A stretch of DNA of 52,848 nucleotides from contig MPNW01000318.1 in the NCBI GenBank assembly GCA_011800805.1, positions 1 to 52,848 on the forward strand, written 5' to 3'. Under the pieces are notes generated by a model. It was not told the DNA's origin. It saw nothing but the letters and a program-made list of their open reading frames with translations, and searched no databases. Shown here piece by piece: positions 24,709 to 33,818 of the stretch. Every line of letters starts with the position of its first letter. The first letter of the stretch is position 1. A program made the position numbers and the translations under genes. Source of the stretch: Hirudo medicinalis (taxonomy: Eukaryota > Annelida > Clitellata > Hirudinida > Hirudinidae).

Positions 24709-25486
24709 ATCATATATTCATTCCAATGCACACCGAGGGACCAATCATCAGTGATAATTACAAACACTATGTTTATGCAACGATCATAGACAGGCTCACC
24801 AGACTAGCAACATAAAATTTTAATTAGCTGTTCGATATTAAAAAGATTAAAGTGAATTTATAGAATACAAATTAAAGAGAAATAAAGAATAGGTGTTAGT
24901 TAAATACAATAGTTTTATCACAACGTCAGAAAACCATCGGCAGTTTAGCGTGGAAGAATTTCACAGAATTACAAGAAATTGAAACTATGGACGGTGACTT
25001 TATTACATCGTAAAAGAATGTTCAACTTTATTTTTCCTTTGATATTTTGGCAGCTTCTATATTCTGCTTGTTTGTCGAATAAAACAATAATACTAATTAT
25101 GGCATTATTAACCAAGCTATTGAACATCATTCAGAAATACTTGCTCTAAAATTTAATATACTGTGATTATTTAATAAATAGTTTAACAATATTGCAGAGG
25201 CGGCTTTTTAAATATGAAGTCCATGAGTTGAGATCTTTGAGGTAAATTTGCCACGCTTGTGTTGGCTGACCAGTTTAGAGCACTAAATATTCTTATTCTT
25301 ATTACAAGTATATTATTACAATATATTATACAATTTGTTTATTATTACTGTTATTATTATTATTTTATTTTTATTTTTTTATTTTCTCAGGCCTTCAACA
25401 TTCAAATGAAAATCGAAAACTCGAATTAAAATTGAAAAAGCAAGCAGTCAAATGTCAAAGTCCGCATCTAATTTTAATGTCCTCAT
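24709..25486. other. Intergenic upstream of the TTC17-like gene
   Basis: AT-rich, with TAT/TTA-rich runs near 25300-25390. No gene recognised. Confidence 0.6.
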
Positions 25487-25689
25487 TCATCCTCGGACAG
25501 TAAAATAAAGGACAACAGGAGGACAAGCATGAACGTCCAAGTCCAAATAGGCATCGTGTGTCAATTCCGTGAAGTTTTTTGTCTCGAAATTTTCAGTTTG
25601 AAATTTTTGTTTTCTTTTTTTACCACATCTGTAGGCTCTCCAAATCCTGTAGGTGTCTTGCAGAGCTCGGATCACGATGTTCATCAGGA

Positions 25690-26085
25690 ACCACCTCGAC
25701 AAACCCAGTCTTTTCCAGATGCAGTACGATTTCTCCATATTGGATTGGATTTTGACTCCATCTTTGGTTGGGATGCGAGGATCTACATTTATAGAGTAAC
25801 CTCTTCCTTCCAATTCTCGCACTAATATTTTGGCAATATTGTTGAGCCTTTCATGCCGGGGTCCTTCTGTTCTTTGGAACTTTTGTATCAAACCCCAAGG
25901 ATTCAAAGATTTCACAGCCTGCATGACTTCACATCACAGCCTCACAATGTTTGTTGCTTTGCTGCTCCCATCTCGCCGATCTCAAACATTGGAGAGATGC
26001 AGTCCGAACCTTCAAACATTTGGTGTGCTGGTCAGACGGCATTTTTGGAACAGCGGTCGCTATCCATTCGCTCATTCCTATGCCA
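25690..26085 (-). pseudogene. Relic of an R2/NeSL-like LINE (RT thumb and endonuclease start)
   Basis: On the minus strand a broken frame reads KCLKVRTASLQCL ... CEAVM(stop)SHAGCEIFESL, then shifts to QRTEGPRHERLNNIAKILV and RELEGRGYSINVDPRIPTKDG. This order (basic thumb, zinc-knuckle C..C/CE..ESL.H, GPR.ERLN..., G..I..DP.IPT.DG) matches the C-terminal end of non-LTR retrotransposons with a restriction-like endonuclease (R2/NeSL group). Stops and at least one frameshift show it is dead, and the catalytic PD...D part is not recognisable. The frame continues to 25487 without clear similarity. It directly abuts the A-rich tail of the ORF1 element. Confidence 0.55.
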
Positions 26086-26095
26086 TTGGAGAATA

Positions 26096-26150
26096 ATAAT
26101 ATTGTTGTTATTATTATTATTATTATTTTTATTTTTTTTTCAAACGTTGA
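26096..26150 (-). repeat. A-rich/(TAA)n tail of the ORF1 element
   Basis: On the minus strand, CAATAAACG (a polyadenylation signal) is followed within about 15 bases by a run of ten A and then (TAA)n. This looks like the 3' tail of a retroposed RNA. A second (TAA)n run lies upstream of the ORF1 start at 28051-28080. Confidence 0.7.
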
Positions 26151-26868
26151 AACGTTTATTGAGCCCTAAAACACAAACTGAATATCCAACATCCGGAAAC
26201 CACACCGTAATATTTAAGGTCCTCCGACGGGTCAGGGATCACCCAAGGACCGTAACACAAATGAATTTTGTGAATACTATCAACTATAGTTTACAGTTAA
26301 ATTAGTTCTCTGCGGAACTATGAAAATGATTATAACCCAATCAAATAACTGAAACTGTGCATGCACGATTCAACGTAAATCAAAATCAAAGGTAACTCAA
26401 AGAACAAAAAAACTAGTTCTATCAATTCATTCAACTGCTCTTCTTCTATAAGCAATGGCGTGGAAGGCACCAGGTTGTCCTCTGATCCTTACGACCCACT
26501 TCTTGCTCCCTCCCTTCTCATTGACTTCTTTTAATTTGTCTGCAAGCAATTTCTTCTGCAAGCAGTCCTCCCTGTCTTCCTTTGATAAATCAAGGCTTAG
26601 GATAACTTTGTTGAAACTTTCACTATCTTTCAATCTACTGCTGTTATCCAGAACCATGTTCTTGGTCTCCAAGCTTTCAAATTTTATCAACAATGGCCTT
26701 GGTTTTAGAGATTCTTTTTTTGCCAATTCTGAACATTTCCGAGATTTCTTTTTCTATTTTTCTGCCTGTTACTTCTTTCAGGAGCTTTGCCACAACTTTT
26801 TCTTTTGACTTTCCAACATCTTCTATCAAATTGTAGACTATGATGTTGTACTGTCTTCTTTGTCTGTC

Positions 26869-26977
26869 ATTGTTCATTTCTATTTTTGAGTTTGTGTCAG
26901 TCACTGATCCTTGTATTTTTTCAACATCAGTTATCAAGGTTTCAACTTTATTTTCAAATAGACTGGACCATTGTTTG
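26869..26977. repeat. 109-bp direct repeat, left copy (assembly overlap)
   Basis: Identical to 27601-27709 and ends exactly at the first N of the gap. Best read as the end of a contig that overlaps the next contig. Confidence 0.9.
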
Positions 26978-27600
26978 NNNNNNNNNNNNNNNNNNNNNNN
27001 NNNNNNNNNNNNNNNNNNNNNNNNNNNNNNNNNNNNNNNNNNNNNNNNNNNNNNNNNNNNNNNNNNNNNNNNNNNNNNNNNNNNNNNNNNNNNNNNNNNN
27101 NNNNNNNNNNNNNNNNNNNNNNNNNNNNNNNNNNNNNNNNNNNNNNNNNNNNNNNNNNNNNNNNNNNNNNNNNNNNNNNNNNNNNNNNNNNNNNNNNNNN
27201 NNNNNNNNNNNNNNNNNNNNNNNNNNNNNNNNNNNNNNNNNNNNNNNNNNNNNNNNNNNNNNNNNNNNNNNNNNNNNNNNNNNNNNNNNNNNNNNNNNNN
27301 NNNNNNNNNNNNNNNNNNNNNNNNNNNNNNNNNNNNNNNNNNNNNNNNNNNNNNNNNNNNNNNNNNNNNNNNNNNNNNNNNNNNNNNNNNNNNNNNNNNN
27401 NNNNNNNNNNNNNNNNNNNNNNNNNNNNNNNNNNNNNNNNNNNNNNNNNNNNNNNNNNNNNNNNNNNNNNNNNNNNNNNNNNNNNNNNNNNNNNNNNNNN
27501 NNNNNNNNNNNNNNNNNNNNNNNNNNNNNNNNNNNNNNNNNNNNNNNNNNNNNNNNNNNNNNNNNNNNNNNNNNNNNNNNNNNNNNNNNNNNNNNNNNNN
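26978..27600. other. Assembly gap (623 N)
   Basis: Unknown bases. Translations running across it are not real. Its flanks are identical 109-bp sequences, so the true distance is probably negative (an overlap) and no sequence may be missing. Confidence 0.98.
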
Positions 27601-27709
27601 ATTGTTCATTTCTATTTTTGAGTTTGTGTCAGTCACTGATCCTTGTATTTTTTCAACATCAGTTATCAAGGTTTCAACTTTATTTTCAAATAGACTGGAC
27701 CATTGTTTG
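27601..27709. repeat. 109-bp direct repeat, right copy (assembly overlap)
   Basis: Identical to 26869-26977 and begins exactly after the last N. Confidence 0.9.
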
Positions 27710-28020
27710 GTGACTTGTTTGTTCTCCAACTTTTTTATTGAAACTTTATTCAACTCCTTGAAGTTCTGTTGGAGTTCTTCAAATTGTCTTCCTTGGTCTT
27801 TAATGGCATCGACCAACTTGTCAGTTGTCTTGATGACCATTTTCAGCTCTGCAACATCCTCAGTAATAACTTTCAACTGTTCCTTTGCGTTTTCGTTGGC
27901 AAATTTCTTGAGACAATCCTCGTTTAATTTTAAACAACTTTCACACAAATGAAAACCGAGAAGTTCGGCCGTACTCTTAGTTTCACAACTGGCCTCCTTC
28001 GCACTTCTCGGTCTCGGCAT

Positions 28021-29592
28021 AATTTTTGATTATGAAAATTACGAGGAATGTTTATTATTATTATTATTATTATTACCACTATTATTACTTATATTAAGTC
28101 GTCTTGCTTGAATCTAAGTATAAAGTGAATGGCCCAATAATTTCAAATCCACAACTGTTTCAAAATATGTGTGATTGCTGGCAATTTTGTATGGTTTTTG
28201 TTAAGTTCGAATTAGTCGAACTGCCTTTTGAAATCTCGATTTTAAAGACAACTTCATTAATGGATCTTTACTCCAACGAATATCTGGATTGTAGGCCTAA
28301 GCATAAAGCATTAGTTCAACAACATTTCATCAAAAATGGTTGTAGTTAAATATATTTGGTAGAAGTTTCAAATTTTCGCCCACAAAATAAGTGAGGAGTA
28401 CACCTTGCACTTTTTTAAAAAACAATCGAATCTTTATCGAAAAACGTTTGAATTTCGTTCAGATGCTTGAAAGTAACAGAACTCACCTCTCCAGAATCGT
28501 CATCAAGACATCTCCACAACTTCCTGCATTGTTTGGCTATTTTAATAATTTAAAAAAATGTAATAATTAATTTTTATCGTCTTCAACCAACTTAATGATA
28601 ACAACATTGTTTTTTCATTTTTGTAACATTCTCATTGTCCATTCAGTTCTTGTAACAAGTAGACAATAAAAGATAATGTAAATAAGCATTAAAGAAGCGT
28701 AACAATTAATATAAGCATCAACTTTTATTGCATTTTATGGATTCTTCACCAGATATTACGCAGACGCTGGTAATTCCAAAAGGAAGATCCTTGGAAAACA
28801 AGATACGAAAAAACTTCAGAATCTCTGAATTTTCATTTAGCAACCCAAACCTTAAACTCCTAGCCGAGAAAATCTGATTCTCATTAATGAATATTAGTGA
28901 ATAAATAAAATAATGGATGCGCATATCCAGGACGACACGTCCTGTATCGATCGGCTAATCAATGTGCAGGATATGTCAGGCAGATGAAGACACGTAGACA
29001 TTCGGTGAGGTTGCACGGGGCAAACAGAATGATATGCACTCTCAGGTTCAGTTAGGTCAGGGCGCACCCCCCGCACAGACGTTCACTGAGCGTAAATATG
29101 TCCTCACACATTACTAAGGTGGGACTTAGTCGTACCTTACTTGAAAGACAGAAAAATAAGTCTTACTTCAACAAATTTGCTTCAACACAATCAAGTGGAA
29201 AGCACGATAACTTCAAATCATTACATTACCCATTGCCGGATTTAGGCGTGGTCGGGATGTGTCACTGCATAGGGGACTCCACCAACCAAAGAAAGCTTGT
29301 TTTGCTTGTCAGGGGGAGCAACAGGACTGGCGCAGAGGCTTGTGAGCCTCCACCACATTGCGCCGGGGCCTCCACCTCGGTAAATCTGATGCTGACATTA
29401 CCTATACCGTTATTGTTATTAACGTCCCTTGCATAGCTAGATAATTAGGACGGTGCTCCCGCCACGGTGTTCGAATCCGTGATCGTGGGAGACCATCAGA
29501 GAACTACAGGATTTTGTAATTAGGGGGTGCTAACCAATAGTCGGGGGTGCACTTCCTCCCATGTACACAGACTGCACCGCCTCGATGATCGC
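28021..29592. other. Repeat-rich non-genic block
   Basis: Contains (ATT)n at 28051-28080, a perfect short hairpin (CAGGACG-ACA-CGTCCTG near 28927), and from about 28900 GC-richer sequence with G-rich direct motifs (GGGGGTGC twice near 29525-29550). A plus frame of 46 codons at about 28737 and an antisense frame exist there, but neither is recognisable. It looks like mobile-element debris. Confidence 0.45.
29456..29491 (+). other. tRNA T-arm-like hairpin (SINE fragment?)
   Basis: CACGG-TGTTCGAAT-CCGTG is a perfect five-base stem with a T-loop/B-box-like TTCGAAT. The flanking CTCCCG and GTGGGAG extend the pairing. A weak A-box-like TAGCTAGATAATTAGG lies about 30 bp before it. No full cloverleaf can be drawn, so a tRNA-derived repeat fragment is more likely than a tRNA gene. 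Confidence 0.35.
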
Positions 29593-29900
29593 TCATGTTT
29601 GACATACTAACGAATGATGCAGCGCACAAACGATCTGGGCTAAGACAAAATGTCCAATGCACCTGTGAAAAGGGTCAGTCTTTTTGGACTGAATAGACCA
29701 ACAACCTAGAAGCATCTCAACGAGATACTCCAGGAAGCGAATGCAGATGCTAACTTGAACCCCATTGACATTGGTGCATTCATCCACCATAACTGCAAAG
29801 TTTGTCAATGCAACTATCCCGTCTCTCCATTGGCTCCCAAAATACCTATTATACTTGTTTTGGATAGTTATGGCCATTAGTTGGACAAAGCTGTTGAAAT
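29593..29900 (-). pseudogene. hAT/ZMYM-type transposase relic
   Basis: The minus frame reads FAVMVDECTNVNGVQVSICI, which resembles the catalytic-core segment F.IMVDE.TD....Q.S.C.RY of hAT-like (DUF4371/ZMYM1-type) transposases. Only this segment is recognisable and it is surrounded by stops, so it is a fragment. Minus frames at 30065-30546 may belong to the same or a neighbouring element but have no motif I recognise. Confidence 0.4.
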
Positions 29901-30660
29901 TTGATCAATCGACCACTGGAATCACAGGATGCTTTAATTGATACTATCTGGTGCCAATGACTGGTATGTGCTATTTGAGTTACGAACATAAAGTATGTCC
30001 TCTAAACAAATGCTTCATGCGTTCAGTGTCTAATATTGCAGCTTTATTCGATATGACAACAATTTTAGTCAAAATATCTGACCCCTTGATATCCGCTGAG
30101 CAGTGACAGCAAATGTGAATTGCTAGAAGCATGTTCTGCAGCTTTATCTGATAGTTTCGGCTTGCAGATAGTAGAAACGGTTGTCACATACTTTTTCAGT
30201 TTCACTATCTTCGAGCTCAAACTTTTGACAGATGTCATAAACATATCCATTTGATACTTTTGCGATCCACAAATACTTGTTGTAGGATGAGGATGACACC
30301 AGCCGGGAAGCTGATCAGCTGACCACAGTATGATTCCAGATCAACACCACCAGCAACAGCGCCGCCACATTTGTCATTTTTTACTTTAGATAAACGTTTA
30401 GCACTCTCGGCAACAACTTTATCGTCCACATATCGAGCCAAAATTAAAGAGCTTTCAGAATCCATTCGGACTTTATTGCTCATCCACCTCATCATGAAAT
30501 TCCTTTCATTCGCTTCTTTGCGTTTTGATATTTCTGCATGTAGCAACGCAGGTTAATTTATAAATAAAAATGACAATAATATTTCAAAAATGATACATTG
30601 TAAATTATATATAATAACTAACCCAGTATTATGACGGAAGGCGAGATGATTATCCACACT

Positions 30661-30928
30661 TTAAAAACGACGCACAAACAACATAAAATATCCAGCTGGA
30701 GAGTAAGAGTAAACTTGAGGAGCTCGTACTGACTTAGACAATGAGAAACAAGAAAGAGTCCATGCAGCAAAGGCATATATTCTTATGATCAAAGATCTTC
30801 CTGCAGAAGTCTGGCCTTTTATTGGACGTTGATATTTAATATCCCCTGGATTTGGTGCTGTTCCTTTTAAAACTCGATGAGCCTGACATTCGTCACATAC
30901 AGCAGATGCAAGTTTACCAATCGTTACT
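30661..30928 (-). other. Unassigned exon-like frame with a C..C motif
   Basis: After a good acceptor (GTTGTGGCCTCAG) the minus strand reads VTIGKLASAVCDECQAHRVL and continues for about 88 codons to a stop at 30663-30661, including a GTAPNPGDIKYQRPIKGQ stretch. The Cys-X2-Cys could be a zinc site. No partner exon or family was found; given its surroundings it may be transposon-derived. Confidence 0.25.
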
Positions 30929-32075
30929 CTGAGGCCACAACAATAAGAAACAATTGGAATTTAGTTTTTTGGTCTTCAAGCTCTAGTACAGCCGCAAGGG
31001 ATGTCCTCAAAATTTTGGTGGTGGGGGGGGGGGTAAATAACTCTCTGGAGACCAGTCTTGACCACGCGGGAGCATGTCGGTAGACTTCGTCCTCGCTAGT
31101 AGCTTTGTATTTTGTTAGTTGACTATTTTTCTCCCGAGTGTTAATTTTATATATTTTGCATTGCATTGACTAACTTTTCTGATGACCCCCCTCTATTTCC
31201 GTTCGTGAAATAATTAATGCAATAGTGAAGCAAAATAAATAAATCACTGCCTGATTCCACAGCACGGAGGCAGGTATTTAAGTTAATGTCCATTTAATAA
31301 CGTAGATGATTAGGCACGTGTCCCAGCTTCTCAATAAAAACTGCTACAAAGAAATTAGTAAGAACCAACCAATTTGCTTCTCAGATTTATTTCATTCCCA
31401 TAGCGGATTGTACGCTATACTTCAAATTTGGACGGTTTAAACTGGTTTCTATGCGAATTCCTAGATTACGAAATGTTCTCAAATGACGTCATTTAAACAG
31501 ATCATTTAACAGTATGATAATGTGTGCTTTTTTTCAATAAATAGATTAAGCTAAAATACGAATTTAAAAGAAAATAAATTTATATTATTCTATTGGATTA
31601 CTATTTTAATGCTAGATGGATTATTGTAGCACATTGTCATTACTTGCATTGTTTAGTAGTTGGTTTAAACAGACTCAGATGAAGAAAAAGTCAGAGACGT
31701 TACTTCAGCTTTTTTCTAGGGGACAAACCTTCGCATAACTTGATTTTTGACGCGCTGTCCTCCCCAAATGATATGATCAACACAAGTTCTACCTTCCGAT
31801 TACCGATCTTCAAATGTTACAGCAACAAATAAAGAAGTCTTTGATTAAACATTTTGACATTTAGTGCAAATAAACGAATTAATTTACCACCATAATCAAT
31901 TCATATTTTAAAATATAAGTCCTATCTAATATAAAGTATTATGTAAGTATTATCCAACGCTGTAAATATTTTATCCAATCAGCAAAAATTCAGTTTGCTA
32001 TTTTTCGTTCTAGTTCTTTGCAATTGTAATAACAATACTTACATTAAACATCGCTCGTTGTACGCATCGTTCGCC
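30929..32075. other. Intergenic upstream of mS25
   Basis: Includes a long G run near 31021-31033 and then AT-rich sequence. No gene recognised. Confidence 0.55.
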
Positions 32076-32998
32076 ATGCCTTTTATGCACAGTAAAGGAG
32101 CGGTCGCAAGGACCCTCGAATATTTGCAAAAAGGAGAAGTTTATTTAGAGAAAAATGTACGCATTATGATGTTCTCTTTCAATTACGACAAGGTCGCCAA
32201 AGTGCCCGCACCAAGACATAAGGGTTTATAGTAAGTTGCTTGACATTGTCTTTTATAGTATAATAGAAAACTGTTTCATTTGTTAAACTTTAGAGACGGA
32301 CTTGCAAATTTTTGTTTGTATTGCAGTGCTTGCTTATCTTATGCATAAGAGTCGAACACGACTGTTATTTGACCTGTCTGTTACTACTTATTTGTTGCTC
32401 AAATTCACTAGGATGCATTATTTTTAGTCAACTAATGCAGATTTTCAGAGGCTAAAGTAATTAGGTTGTCTTATATTTCTAATAACATTTGCAGCAACTA
32501 TGTTTTCTGGCATGTGCCACAACTCCAGTATAAGAATCCCCAAGTTCAGATCTTAACCTTCAACAAAATTTCACCAATCCCATGGATTAGAATATATTGT
32601 GGTTGGCTCTTAAAGAACTTTAATATTTTTTAATCTCCACTTTATTTATCCTTGTGATTATTGTGCCTCCAGGTGATGACAAGAAAGTAGATATTGACTG
32701 TGATGGAAGGTCAAGGGAAGAGATATTCAACCACATTAAAACCCTATTTGGGATGAAAGAGTATGTCCCAGAAATTTGACCTCACCAAATTGCTGACAAA
32801 ATGCTAAATTACAAAACATCCACTTGCAGGAAAGATGAAATAGCAGAAGCCATCAAGAAGAAAATAAAAAACAACCATTTCCTAGCCAACTTTGGTGAAG
32901 ACTGCATGAGGCATTGCATGTGTGAAGTACCAGGACAGGTGCCATGCACCAGTTTCCAAAGGCTTCATAAAAAAAAACCTGAGGAAACCCAAGACTGA
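32076..32998 (+). CDS. MRPS25: Mitochondrial small ribosomal subunit protein mS25
   Basis: Four exons, 32076-32230, 32495-32601, 32673-32760 and 32830-32998, with GT-AG introns; they join in phase to 172 residues (human mS25 is 173). The start MPFMHSKGAVARTLEYLQKG matches MPMKGRFPIRRTLQYLSQG; exon 2 gives NYVFWHVPQLQYKNPQVQIL, close to human FNIPQIQYKNPWVQIM. The end contains NFGEDCMRHCMCEVPGQVPC; this Cys cluster corresponds to the human segment that holds a [2Fe-2S] cluster together with bS16m in the mitoribosome. No long mitochondrial presequence is seen, as in the human protein. In-frame codons upstream of the ATG at 32076 exist but begin from a non-ATG codon. A polyadenylation signal ATTAAA is at 33040-33045. 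It is convergent with the convertase gene. Confidence 0.97.
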
Positions 32999-33261
32999 GC
33001 TACATCTGTGACCAGGAATATTTAGATTTCTTCAATTACATTAAAACATTTTGAGCCAAGTAATTTATTCAATGCATAAATAATTTGAATAGAGAACATT
33101 TACATCAGGAAAAAAATAAATTTAAGATGAAATCCAATGAGTTCGGGACTAACCAATCGAATACAGTTCAACATCGACACGAGAAGATTAAAGCCCTAAG
33201 GTTTCAACTAATTTTCAAATGTGCGGCAAGCCTTTGCACGGGCTCGTTGTGAAGATATGTC

Positions 33262-33406
33262 TTAATGTCGGTGTGGAGGCAAAAAAACTTTTAATCTCTT
33301 GAGTGGAATGCCAACATTCAAAACATGATTAAGTCTTTCATCATTGAGATAAATACAATGTTCAAATTTTGATGACACCGTGATTATACGATCAGTTCCA
33401 TCATCT
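33262..33406 (-). other. Orphan terminal exon-like frame
   Basis: A good acceptor (TGTGCTTCTTCAG) opens a minus frame DDGTDRIITVSSKFEHCIYL ... LNVGIPLKRLKVFLPPHRH ending in TAA at 33264-33262. It has a protein-like composition but no ATG and no identified upstream exon. It lies between the mS25 3' end and the convertase stop codon, so it could be an alternative last exon of the convertase gene or the remnant of another gene. The product is not recognised. Confidence 0.35.
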
Positions 33407-33818
33407 CTGAAGAAGCACAGTAATATCAATTCAAATGCAGGATTTTTATTATTTTATAAATAAATAGATTAAAGGCAAAATCAACCATTAGAAAACTGGC
33501 CTGTTGAATGATGTAGAGAAAGGACTTAATTTTTACAAGACCTGACTAGAGGTTAGTAACTCCTCAGAAATGGATCACCCATAATAATCAGAAGGCAAGT
33601 AAATAAATAAAATCAATACAAAATCTTAGCATGATCTGTTGAAGCTGACTTGTTAAACATTTTCAAGTGCAGATGGAGGGTTAATACATGTGTCTATAAA
33701 TAGATGTGGACGATTAGTCATGCTTGCGATTCCTACCGATCGGACTCGAGCGGAAATTCGCACAAGCAGCCGATCTAATTTAATCGTCTCGCTACTCGAG
33801 AACGTCGGGATTAAACAT

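Larger units (their letters stand above)
26427..28020 (-). mobile_element. LINE-type ORF1 (coiled-coil RNA-binding protein), frameshifted and gap-split
   Basis: Begins MPRPRSAKEAS and has a long coiled coil (EQLKVITEDVAELKMVIKTT; FEELQQNFKELNKVSIKKLE), then an RRM-like part (RRQYNIIVYNL; VVAKLLKEVTGRKIEKEISE; MFRIGKK) and a C-terminal part (KPRPLLIKFES; RLKDSESFNKV; SKEDREDC; WVVRIRGQPGAF). This is the layout of L1-type ORF1 nucleic-acid chaperones. A 623-N gap interrupts the coiled coil; 109 bp is repeated exactly on both sides of it. In the RRM-like part the frame breaks at a run of seven A (minus strand, near 26712-26718): dropping one A restores the family-like reading. No reverse transcriptase follows; the stop at 26427 is followed by a ~280-bp 3' region, AATAAA and an A-rich tail. 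It is an ORF1-only retroposon or a retroposed pseudogene. Confidence 0.75.

Noticed and set aside
26840..27952. Long plus-strand frames across the gap
   Set aside because: They are mostly N and antisense to the ORF1 coiled coil.
29420..29495. A functional tRNA gene
   Set aside because: Only a T-arm-like hairpin is convincing; acceptor, D and anticodon arms cannot be drawn.
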